A DNA stretch of 64,000 nucleotides from Bacillota bacterium. GTDB lineage: Bacteria; Bacillota; Clostridia; Lachnospirales; Lachnospiraceae. Position numbers and translations under genes: made by a program. The DNA is taken from NCBI GenBank assembly GCA_023391695.1, contig JAEWAK010000007.1, positions 1-64,000 of the forward strand, given 5' to 3'. Of this stretch, positions 56,580 to 64,000 are shown in pieces (the first letter of the stretch is position 1; every line of letters begins with the position of its first letter). The notes under the pieces were generated by a model. The model had not been told where the DNA came from, did not search any database, and was given only the letters and a program-made list of their open reading frames with translations.

Positions 56580-57110
56580 ACATACATCCTCTTTTCTTTT
56601 TTATTATATCTCCGCCTACGGGAGTTTTACCAGCGTCTTAAAATATTAAATCCAGGCAAACCTCTTTAAAACGCTCATCATGCATTATATCATCTCGCCT
56701 TAAGCTGTCAATAAGCCTGCCTCAATTTTGGAGGATACAGCATAATTTAATTTCCATGTTTTACCATTAATTAGCTTAGTGCACAAAATTTATGGTATTT
56801 TTTACCACAGATCTATCTATATTGCATAAAAATATTTTAACTAATTATTAAGTATTTATTAACTATTTTTCACACCTTGTTTTCACTTTATACATTTTCT
56901 TATAAGTTTTTTTTACCAAAGCTGCGAAAAGTGTTGATAACAGTAGTTTTTTCTGTTTTTTGCACGTCACAACATTTAACATTTATGTAATATATATGTA
57001 ACACTTATAGCAAGCCTCAATACTGCACCAGACCTTAATTCCATATAGCCATTCCACCACATAAACTAAAAATACCTACACTATTATTTTCTATACAGAT
57101 AGAATATGCT
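56580..57110. other. A+T-rich upstream region without genes
   Basis: It should contain the wall hydrolase promoter (minus strand), but no clear -35/-10 pair was found. A short hairpin AACAG/CTGTT followed by TTTT lies near 56940-56960. Nothing coding. Confidence 0.4.
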
Positions 57111-57406
57111 CCAGGAATAAAATCATGTTCCTGGCGGCAGAGAAGCTGCGGCAAAATTCACCGTCTTTATTAGATATAAAATCCAATTTCCGATAATTAT
57201 GTTAATAGGAAGAAAACCGTGTTCCTATCGCCAAATATGCGGCGGCAAAATCCACCGCCTTTTATCGGATATTAAAACCAAGTTATGCAACTGGAACAAA
57301 ACTATATTCCAATAGTCAGATTCCCAGCGGTTCCACTGCCTGTTATCGGATATTATTAATATCCTGTTTCCATAAGTTCTCAATAGGAGCAAGACCATAT
57401 TCCCAT
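57111..57406. repeat. Four tandem hairpin units with compensatory changes
   Basis: Four degenerate units, about 85-95 bases apart, each hold a hairpin with exactly a 10-base loop. The arms are CCAGGAA/TTCCTGG (57111-57134), ATAGGAA/TTCCTAT (57205-57228), TGGAA/TTCCA (57292-57311) and ATAGGAG/TTCCCAT (57383-57406, one mismatch, one wobble). Loops share the pattern AARAYYRTR-like: taaaatcatg, gaaaaccgtg, caaaactata, caagaccata. Units 1-3 hold a second short stem (GCGG/CCGT, GGCGG/CCGCC, GCGG/CTGC), then a TTATYRGATAT tract. The arms change together while pairing is kept. The array ends 100 bases before the AP2-like gene. Confidence 0.7.
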
Positions 57407-57504
57407 CATCATTACGCGGTCTTCCCTATTGACATCAGCAATTTATTATGTTGTAATTAAAAAAAACAGCAAAAGATAAAGCTGCGGACAGGAGGGACTA
57501 TAAC

Positions 57505-58296
57505 TTGCCGTCATTACCCGGAGTCTTAAAAGCAGTTAAAAAAAGCGGTGAAATTTATTACAGAGCTTCCATAACCTTTCAGAATAAACATATAAGCCTG
57601 GGCAGCTATTCTTCGGGAGAAGAAGCGCATCAGGCGTACCTGACAGCCGGTGAAATCCTTCACGGCTCCAGTCATATAATAGAAGATTATGACCCCTATT
57701 ACGTCCTTTCATTTGAGAAATGGGTAATCCTGATTAATCTTCGTGATAACGGAATATACTTTAAGAATCCCATCTATTTAAAAAACCGTTACTTTATATA
57801 CTATATTAATAAGAAGATACTGTTGAAATTTGATATTGATGACCTGTTTTATTATGCCCATCATAAGATTATGAAACGGGGCGGACATCTCTTTGTATCG
57901 GATTATGGCATGCAGGTTACCATCCTGTCCCGTTATGGGATAAAAAACTACGCCATTTCCGGCCGGGATTACCGTTTTGCCAACGGTGACAATACCGATT
58001 ACCGCTACGGCAACATTGAAATCATTAACCGCTACCACGGTGTTTTAAAATCCATCCGGAAAGGTCTGCCTGTCTATACTGCCAAAATACATATAAACGG
58101 GGATTACATAATCGGCCGGTATGCAACTGAAATTGAAGCTGCCATTGCCTACAATAAAGCCGCCGGATTAATGAAAGAAAAAGGAATGGCAAAAGATTTC
58201 CCAGAAAATTACATAAGTGAAATAGATGAAATTGAGTATGCAAGAATCTATCATGGGGTAAGAATATCAAAAAAACTTAGAAATTATACTCTTTAA
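57505..58296 (+). CDS. AP2/HNH-derived DNA-binding protein
   Basis: 263 residues. Two AP2-like three-stranded/helix units flank a middle domain: unit 1 about 4-52 (GVLKAVKKSGEIYYRASITF) and unit 2 about 175-225 (GVLKSIRKGLPVYTAKIHI). A third unit seems to begin at the very end (YHGVRISKKLR). The middle part (about 125-172) ends FANGDNTDYRYGNIEIINRY, like the tail of HNH homing endonucleases (DHxNGxxxDNRxxNL), but the expected His is replaced. It is probably a nuclease-derived regulator that has lost cutting activity (inference). The start is TTG at 57505, with GGAGG 9 bases upstream. A hairpin array precedes it. Confidence 0.7.
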   Translation: MPSLPGVLKAVKKSGEIYYRASITFQNKHISLGSYSSGEEAHQAYLTAGEILHGSSHIIEDYDPYYVLSFEKWVILINLRDNGIYFKNPIYLKNRYFIYYINKKILLKFDIDDLFYYAHHKIMKRGGHLFVSDYGMQVTILSRYGIKNYAISGRDYRFANGDNTDYRYGNIEIINRYHGVLKSIRKGLPVYTAKIHINGDYIIGRYATEIEAAIAYNKAAGLMKEKGMAKDFPENYISEIDEIEYARIYHGVRISKKLRNYTL

Positions 58297-58575
58297 TACT
58301 ACAAAAGAAACAGAAATAATATTTTTTAAAATAATTAAAAAAAATGCTACCCTTTTTTAGATAATGTGTTATAATAAGTTTATATTATTCTTCTTCCATT
58401 TTCATATTTCAAAAAGAAGCCACCGGAATATTCCTTTACCAAAGGACCGGTGGCTAATTTTATATATATATAAATTCTCAGATAACAATATCTATATAAA
58501 GTAAATATTCGTCCTATTTGAACCTTAATACTACTCATATATTGAGTATATAGCTTTGTCCCACAACCCATTTTA

Positions 58576-58643
58576 AAATCCGGGAAGGCCAGAGGGTATT
58601 CTTTCACTGAACAGTAAAAATACCCTCTGGCCTTCCCGGATTT
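58576..58643. repeat. Perfect 25-bp inverted repeat
   Basis: Arms 58576-58600 and 58619-58643 (starting AAATCCGGGAAGG) are perfectly complementary. The 18-base loop holds its own ACTG/CAGT stem, so the whole 68 bases can fold into one rod. It lies just beyond the ABC-2 permease gene and may end its transcription. The frame of 107 codons across it (58380-58703) is an artefact of the symmetry. Confidence 0.8.
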
Positions 58644-58678
58644 CACAACCTCCAAATACAAAGCGTCCGCTCTAACTT

Positions 58679-59593
58679 CTATTTTTTTAATTTCCTCCTG
58701 CAATATCTATCCCGCAGAGGATCCAGCAATTTTGCCGACACCACCAACAGGATTACCGATACAGCCAATTGCAGGAGTACACTGGTAAGAAACCACTCCT
58801 TCTGAGCTTCCAGGGTAATGGTACCGAAGTTTGACAAAAATTCGGTTAACCTGGAACCGGTGCCTATCTGGTCTTCAATCATGGAGAAAAATGTCATTCC
58901 CGGATTAATCAGCAGGATAAATATTAAACTTCCGACGTCCGGCGACTGGTAAAGCATATCTCCTCCGGAAAATTTATTCATCTTAATCTCCAGGATAAGC
59001 CGGCTGGCCCAAAGTATTGCCAGGGTCCCCACTCCAAGCACCAGCAGGACCCCGTAGGTGGATACGGTTGCCGTCGTGGTTTTCTTAAATAAGGTGGAGA
59101 AAAAGATTCCGATGCTGCCGACAAAAACGGCAGTCACAATTACCAAAAGCATAAATTCCATAAAATCCCCTAAAGAGACACCCCCAATTGTAAATACAAT
59201 GGCCAAAACCGGAAGGCTTGAAAATGCAAGGAGGATCATCATACTGATGGACGATGCCAGTTTACCGGTAATAATCTGGAATGGGGTCAATTTTGTAGTA
59301 AGCAGTATATCCAGGGTTTGTTTTTCCCGCTCTCCGGATATGGAAGCTGCCGTCAATGCCGGTACGGTAAACAATACCAGACAAAATTCTACAGCAGTAA
59401 TAATTGCATATATCAGTAGAATAGAGGCATAATCTACGGTTCCTCCGTATCTGCTGTCATATTCGAAGGTCACATAAAAGGCAAAAAGTCCGAATAATGC
59501 CAGAATGCCGTTATAGCCCAGCAAAATTATGGCTGTTCTCATACTCCGTACACTTGTTTTCAGCTCTCTTTGATATACCGGATTAAATCTCAT
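58679..59593 (-). CDS. ABC-2 family transporter permease
   Basis: 304 residues with about six membrane spans. The amphipathic N-terminus NPVYQRELKTSVRSMRTA and the loop ISGEREKQTLDILLTTKLTP are typical of ABC-2/GldF-like permeases. GGAGG precedes the ATG. It forms a unit with the ATPase gene 11 bases upstream and the large membrane protein before that, like Gld/Nos-type transporters. The substrate is unknown; envelope maintenance or peptide export are possibilities. Confidence 0.9.
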   Translation of the reverse strand: MRFNPVYQRELKTSVRSMRTAIILLGYNGILALFGLFAFYVTFEYDSRYGGTVDYASILLIYAIITAVEFCLVLFTVPALTAASISGEREKQTLDILLTTKLTPFQIITGKLASSISMMILLAFSSLPVLAIVFTIGGVSLGDFMEFMLLVIVTAVFVGSIGIFFSTLFKKTTTATVSTYGVLLVLGVGTLAILWASRLILEIKMNKFSGGDMLYQSPDVGSLIFILLINPGMTFFSMIEDQIGTGSRLTEFLSNFGTITLEAQKEWFLTSVLLQLAVSVILLVVSAKLLDPLRDRYCRRKLKK

Positions 59594-59604
59594 TCCGACA
59601 CCTC

Positions 59605-60528
59605 CTACTCTTCTCTGGCAGTTATCTGCATAAATAAGGATTCCAGGTTGCTTTCCTCCCTTTTAAAGGAGGATACCATGGCACCACTTTGTATCATGGC
59701 TGCAAGGATACCTGCTTCTTCCGTTTCATTGCCTTTAAACAGTATGGAAATACTGTTATCCCGGATCGTGATGTTCTGTACTAAGGTATTCTGCTTCAGA
59801 ACTTCCACTGCCCTTTCTTGATTGGCGGTAAATTTCATTACGATGGGACTGGCAGTTCCTCTTGCCGATAATATTTCTTCCACGGTGCCGCTTACCACCA
59901 TCTTACCCTTCTCGATTACGCCGATATTACTGCACATCTGGGCCAGTTCCGGTAAAATATGCGAACTGATCAATATGGTTTTTCCCTTGTTATGAAGTTC
60001 CTTTAATATATCCTTCATTTCAAACCGTGCCCTGGGGTCTAACCCGGAGGCCGGTTCATCCAGTATCAGCAGTTCCGGATTATGGACCAGGCTTCTCGCC
60101 AGGCATAAACGCTGCTTCATACCTCGGGACATTTCATCTACATAGCTGTCCGCCTGATCGGATAACCGGACCAGGTCCATCAGTTCCAGGCATAACTGTT
60201 TTGCTTTATTCCCTGCGATTCCATAAATGGAAGCATAAAATTCCATATATTCCAGGGCTTTTAAATTATCATATACTCCGAAGAAATCCGGCATATATCC
60301 TATTTTACTTTTTAACCCCTTGGGATTGGTTCTGGCATCCACCCCATCCACGTTCACGATACCCGAATCCGCCTTTAACAGTCCGGATACGATCCGCATG
60401 GTCGTGGTTTTACCGGCACCGTTTGGGCCTACGAATCCAAATATTTCTCCTTTTTTTATTTCCATATTTAAATTGTCAAGGGCAGTAAACTTACCGTACT
60501 TTTTTGTAAGGTTTTTAATTTCCAGCAT
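59605..60528 (-). CDS. ABC transporter ATP-binding protein
   Basis: 307 residues: Walker A GPNGAGKTT, signature EMSRGMKQRLCLARSL, Walker B LLILDEPASGLDP and switch His in ISSHIL. The C-terminal ~90 residues form the extension usual for GldA/CcmA-like ATPases. AAGGAGG precedes the ATG, and its start overlaps the end of the upstream gene by 14 bases. It powers the ABC-2 permease encoded next. Confidence 0.94.
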   Translation of the reverse strand: MLEIKNLTKKYGKFTALDNLNMEIKKGEIFGFVGPNGAGKTTTMRIVSGLLKADSGIVNVDGVDARTNPKGLKSKIGYMPDFFGVYDNLKALEYMEFYASIYGIAGNKAKQLCLELMDLVRLSDQADSYVDEMSRGMKQRLCLARSLVHNPELLILDEPASGLDPRARFEMKDILKELHNKGKTILISSHILPELAQMCSNIGVIEKGKMVVSGTVEEILSARGTASPIVMKFTANQERAVEVLKQNTLVQNITIRDNSISILFKGNETEEAGILAAMIQSGAMVSSFKREESNLESLFMQITAREE

Positions 60529-63316
60529 TGGAATCCGCCTCCTTCCAATATGAAATATAGGGCAAGACCATCTGGTAACCTTTTAAGGACATTTTCGTAC
60601 TGTAACGGACCGTAATGGTATTCTGCTCCGTCAGGTAATTCTCAATATCCGTTACGCTGCTGCCGGCTCCCTCAGTAAATACCTCGTCATAGTCTCCGGT
60701 TTTGTTATTCAGGAAATAGATATCCCCGTCAAAGGCACTCAGGTAATCACTGCTGCTGTCCTGATTTCTGGTTGACAAATACTCAAAAGATAATATATTA
60801 TCCGCATCCGGGAGATGGTATTTTATGGTCATGTTATCACTGCTTAAGTAACGGGACTGATAATATTTATTATAGTAGCCTTCCGACATGATCATATAAG
60901 GATCCATGGACGGTACAAAGACCTTGTTACCGGAAGTATAATCCACATCTACCGGAAGTTTTACGGCCGTAGTTCCATAGGCTTTCATATCCTTTGTTAA
61001 TTCACCCAGGAGATTGTTACTGCTGTCCTGCCCCACCGTACTGTCCCTTACGAAGCCGATAATGCAGCTGTTATGCTGATTATTGAGCAGGTTATTTTCC
61101 GTCAGATAATATAATACGTTTGACAGGCGGTTTATCTCTACCGTATTGTCCTTCACATCCCCGGTTCCGCCTGCCACCTGGTTAATAATGTCCGTATTGT
61201 ATAATTCATCCCTGGTGGTCATGAAGATCGCATCCTTGCCTTCCAGGGACACGGTTTCCCCTTTTTTGATTTCTCCGATATTTATTACATAGCCGTCACT
61301 GGTTAGCATGGCATTGGTTATATCAAAATTAAATCCGTTGGTTACGGTTCCGTATACCTTATCCCCGGCATAATGGATGTCATAGTCCAGCTGGTTTGGC
61401 ATATCATAGGACGCCGCCCACTGATAGTATACGGGTGAAAAGGCCGGGTTGTTTTTTACCTCCAGTACAGTACTCTGTGTACCGTAATTAATGGCGGTAA
61501 TATAATTATCGTAATAGATTTCTTCCTTTTTTTTATAATCATACAGGTAGCTGCTATCCGCATTTCCCCGGAGTTCCGCTATACTGTAATTCCTTTCGAT
61601 CGGAACGGAATAACTGTGGTTATAAGGCGCTGTCAGGGAAAAATAAAACTCCTCATTTACTTTACTGTCTTTCTGGAAATTAAGCAGCTTTACATATCCT
61701 GCATAAGGTTCGTTGATTCTTGTATCGGAACCGACAGCATAAACCAACAGAGTAAAGATTACGGCTGTCAAAGGCACTGCTGCCCAGGTCAGGCTTCTTT
61801 TGTCACACTTTCTTAAGATAATATAGGTAACCGGCCCGATGATACAGATATAAGCACCTAACAGGAAGATGTATCTTGCAACTTTCGGAACCTTTTTGGC
61901 ATCCGTGTAAGACATGCTGTTATATACCCCATAATTTAAATAGGAACCGTAATATTCTTCTTCCAGCTGAGTGAGCTTTGTATTGCTCATGTTTTTGCAA
62001 ATTTCATTGAGAATTGAAAGGCTGATGGTCCGGTTATCCTCACTTAATCCCATGTCAAAGCCAAACAGCTGCACCCTGCCAAGGCCCATTGGACTGGACT
62101 GCATTAAATTATATCCGTCTTCCGAAGCTATAATTGAACTGCCCTTTAAGGTAACATCGGTAATGTATTTATGGACCTTCTGAAGCTTTAGGCCGTTTAT
62201 TTTATTCTTGCTCCATTCTTCAAATACGGCGTTGTCAATCACTATGGGTTTATTGCCGTAAGCGGTCAGCATCTCATTCCGGTCCTTGATGACTTCAAGA
62301 AAAACCTTTCTTTCTTCTTCATAATCCACCAGATCCTGTTTTAATTCCGCAAGAGAATCCCGGTCCATGCCAAAAGTAATATCTTTAGAGGTTTCGTTTC
62401 CCAAGGATTCAATGGAATAGGTCCCTCTTAATTCCGATAATGTCTCTTTTTCATATTCGCCGGTGCCAATAACCAGGGTCCCGCCGTTCATAACCCATTT
62501 TTCTATGGCTTCTAATTGTTTTTCACTTAACCGGCCGGTATCAAAATGGTTAATTATTATAATATCCAAAAGATCAAGTGCAAGATAGTCATCCGGGAGA
62601 GTATTTTCATCGAGATAAAATGTTCTTGTTCCAAAATCACTTATATAATCCAATTTTTCTTTCTCATCACTTAAAATGCCGGTATATGCCAGCTTTTCAT
62701 AGTTTCCGATCTTTAACTCGTAGGTTTTTTCTACGACTGTGTTACCGTTGTTATTCTCTAATTTAACCTGCATAAAACCGGTATCATCCATAACAGGGAG
62801 GTTTATGGAAACGTTTTTTGTTTCCTTCGGGGCAATACTTACTTCCCTGCGGTATACCACATTATTTTTGGATTTTGGTACAATTACCTGCAGCCATCCA
62901 TTAAACTCTCTGTTATTGTTGCTTATGGTCGCAGTAACATTCATATACCGGCCATACTTAACATATTGATCATATCCATAATGAACGGTCATAACCGGAC
63001 CGGATTCTGTTACTGTATCGGAATCTTCCCTGACAGCCGCCGAAACTCTGGGAATCCTGCCGTCATAAATCCCAGGGAACAGGCCCGTTGATACTTTTGG
63101 TTCTGATCCGAAAGCAAACATAATACCAATGTTAATTAATATCAGTGCCATAACAGGAAAATTCATTTTCCGAAAATTCATTTTCCAAAGATTCATTTTC
63201 CAAAAATAATTTTTCCAAGAATTAATTTTTCGAAAATATTTTTTTCGAAAACGAAATATTCCGGCATATGGCCTCTGTCTTAATCTGATGTCATCGTTTT
63301 TCAAGCCCTTCTTCAT
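60515..63316 (-). CDS. Large membrane protein associated with ABC-2 transporter
   Basis: 933 residues. A cationic N-terminal leader (1-52) with pentapeptide repeats is followed by a first span (about 54-70). Then comes a long external region: a beta domain (about 100-205), a GATase-like fold (about 210-300; IIINHFDTGRLSEKQLEAIE, GGTLVIGTGEYE) and more. Two or three spans lie about 475-535 (YIFLLGAYICIIGPVTYIIL), and a second external beta region runs to the end. It has the general layout of GldG/DUF4350-like partners of ABC-2 transporters. The ATG overlaps the stop of the sensor kinase gene (ATGA), with AAGGAAGG upstream, so the repeat-bearing N-terminus is really translated. Confidence 0.8.
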   Translation of the reverse strand: MKKGLKNDDIRLRQRPYAGIFRFRKKYFRKINSWKNYFWKMNLWKMNFRKMNFPVMALILINIGIMFAFGSEPKVSTGLFPGIYDGRIPRVSAAVREDSDTVTESGPVMTVHYGYDQYVKYGRYMNVTATISNNNREFNGWLQVIVPKSKNNVVYRREVSIAPKETKNVSINLPVMDDTGFMQVKLENNNGNTVVEKTYELKIGNYEKLAYTGILSDEKEKLDYISDFGTRTFYLDENTLPDDYLALDLLDIIIINHFDTGRLSEKQLEAIEKWVMNGGTLVIGTGEYEKETLSELRGTYSIESLGNETSKDITFGMDRDSLAELKQDLVDYEEERKVFLEVIKDRNEMLTAYGNKPIVIDNAVFEEWSKNKINGLKLQKVHKYITDVTLKGSSIIASEDGYNLMQSSPMGLGRVQLFGFDMGLSEDNRTISLSILNEICKNMSNTKLTQLEEEYYGSYLNYGVYNSMSYTDAKKVPKVARYIFLLGAYICIIGPVTYIILRKCDKRSLTWAAVPLTAVIFTLLVYAVGSDTRINEPYAGYVKLLNFQKDSKVNEEFYFSLTAPYNHSYSVPIERNYSIAELRGNADSSYLYDYKKKEEIYYDNYITAINYGTQSTVLEVKNNPAFSPVYYQWAASYDMPNQLDYDIHYAGDKVYGTVTNGFNFDITNAMLTSDGYVINIGEIKKGETVSLEGKDAIFMTTRDELYNTDIINQVAGGTGDVKDNTVEINRLSNVLYYLTENNLLNNQHNSCIIGFVRDSTVGQDSSNNLLGELTKDMKAYGTTAVKLPVDVDYTSGNKVFVPSMDPYMIMSEGYYNKYYQSRYLSSDNMTIKYHLPDADNILSFEYLSTRNQDSSSDYLSAFDGDIYFLNNKTGDYDEVFTEGAGSSVTDIENYLTEQNTITVRYSTKMSLKGYQMVLPYISYWKEADSNAGN
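63161..63250 (-). repeat. Six 15-bp tandem repeats coding pentapeptides
   Basis: Units begin at 63161, 63176, 63191, 63206, 63221 and 63236. The first three are nearly identical (ATTCATTTTCC plus four bases) and the rest more diverged. On the minus strand they encode FRKKY-FRKIN-SWKNY-FWKMN-LWKMN-FRKMN (residues 23-52 of the large membrane protein). Confidence 0.92.
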
Positions 63317-64000
63317 TCCACCATGCCTTCCTTCTTTTCTTCCAAAGCAACTTCAAATACCGTTCCGTCAAAATCGCTTCTGACCTCAATGGTTCCGCCA
63401 TGCATCAAAATTATGCTTTTTGCTATTGCAAGCCCTAATCCGGTTCCCCCTGTCTCACTGGATCTGGAACCTTCCACACGGTAGAAACGTTCAAATATAT
63501 TCTGCAAATCTTTTTCCGGTATTAAATTACCGTAGTTTGTCACCGAAACCAATACTTTATTATCTTCTTTTGACAGTTTCAGTTTTACGCTTTTTCCGTC
63601 CCGGCCGTACTTAATTGCATTGCTGATTAAGTTTGCAAAAGCCCTTGCCAGGAGATTACCGTCCCCAACCACCACAACGGAAGTCAGGTTTGTATTGAAT
63701 TCATACTCTAACCCGCTTTCCTGGAAGCTGGGATAAAATTCGTCCAGTAATTGATTGATAAATTTTACCATGTCAATTTCCGATAATTCCATGGTAACTT
63801 CGCCAAAGTTTAAATTCGTATAGGCAAACAAATCTTCAATCAGCTTTTCCAGCCTTTTGGACTTGCTGTAGGCTATTTCAACATAACGCTGCTTGACATC
63901 AAGTGTCAGTTTATCCTTATCCGAAACCAGTTCCAGATAACCTATAATAGAAGTCAGCGGAGTCCTTAAATCATGGGCCACACTGGTTATCAGTTCATTT
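63313..64000 (-). CDS. Sensor histidine kinase (C-terminal part, cut by window end)
   Basis: The gene runs off the right edge; 229 residues are visible. The phosphoacceptor H-box is NELITSVAHDLRTPLTSIIG, so the GTG at 63981 is internal and not a start. The HATPase domain shows the N-box NLISNAIKYG, F-box IFERFYRVEG and G2 box GTGLGLAIAKSI. N-terminal sensor and HAMP regions must lie beyond the window. It is the first visible gene of the operon with the large membrane protein (4-base overlap) and the ABC transporter, so the pair probably senses and answers envelope stress or a peptide. Confidence 0.93.
   Translation of the reverse strand, partial: NELITSVAHDLRTPLTSIIGYLELVSDKDKLTLDVKQRYVEIAYSKSKRLEKLIEDLFAYTNLNFGEVTMELSEIDMVKFINQLLDEFYPSFQESGLEYEFNTNLTSVVVVGDGNLLARAFANLISNAIKYGRDGKSVKLKLSKEDNKVLVSVTNYGNLIPEKDLQNIFERFYRVEGSRSSETGGTGLGLAIAKSIILMHGGTIEVRSDFDGTVFEVALEEKKEGMVE

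Noticed and set aside
57111..57406. CRISPR array
   Set aside because: Units are too diverged, vary in spacing (about 85-95 bases), and no cas gene is nearby.
58380..58703. 107-codon minus-strand ORF across the 25-bp inverted repeat
   Set aside because: The frame overlaps the end of the permease gene and its composition follows from the palindrome and T-rich flanks; no ribosome site.

Overview
The window looks like a chromosomal segment of an anaerobic, low-GC Gram-positive of the Clostridia, most likely a Lachnospiraceae member (inference). The evidence is the A+T-rich sequence, strong AAGGAGG-type ribosome binding sites, surface proteins with bacterial Ig-like (BIG2) domains, a SleB-like cortex/wall hydrolase, an AP2-type regulator and a DUF6809 remnant. 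There is no rRNA, tRNA, CRISPR array or intact insertion sequence.

Region 1 (1-9.3 kb) is a small catabolic island: a CutC-family TIM barrel, an M81 (MlrC-type) metallopeptidase, a PucR/CdaR-type regulator, a complete carbohydrate-type ABC importer (two permeases and a lipoprotein) and a DUF1177 protein, followed by a decayed partial copy of the DUF1177 gene. Region 2 (9.2-14.4 kb) holds an L,D-transpeptidase, a large Ig-like surface protein, a DUF6809 remnant and a 53-residue ribbon-helix-helix gene.

Region 3 (14.5-50.0 kb) is a large surface-polysaccharide locus. ManC, Gmd and Rmd on the + strand would make GDP-mannose and GDP-D-rhamnose. A divergent Fcl would make GDP-L-fucose and is followed by an AraC regulator. 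A minus-strand operon runs from 41.0 down to 19.8 kb. It starts with a priming sugar-phosphate transferase behind a good sigma-A promoter, followed by a WbpV-like reductase, many glycosyltransferases, a Wzm/Wzt exporter, two methyltransferases, a GT39-like membrane transferase, a radical SAM enzyme, a dolichol-phosphate-mannose-synthase-like enzyme with a DUF2304 partner, a pyruvyl transferase and a Wzx flippase. An O-antigen ligase/polymerase on the + strand separates this from a second, teichoic-acid-like operon (50.0-43.1 kb): a GT2-TagF fusion, a pyruvyl-transferase/FrhB fusion and a TagGH-type exporter.

Region 4 (50.2-64 kb) holds a cysteine-free acidic Ig-like surface protein behind a near-consensus promoter, threonine synthase, a SleB-like wall hydrolase, an array of four co-varying hairpins in front of an AP2/HNH-derived gene with a TTG start, and an operon of a sensor kinase (cut by the window end), a 933-residue membrane protein, an ABC ATPase and an ABC-2 permease.

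The most interesting points are: a methyltransferase with a long coiled coil beside a Wzt with a C-terminal domain, resembling the WbdD chain-length ruler; a C-terminal module shared by three glycosyltransferases and an FkbM-type protein; the hairpin array before the AP2-like gene; and a 15-bp minisatellite coding a cationic-aromatic leader.
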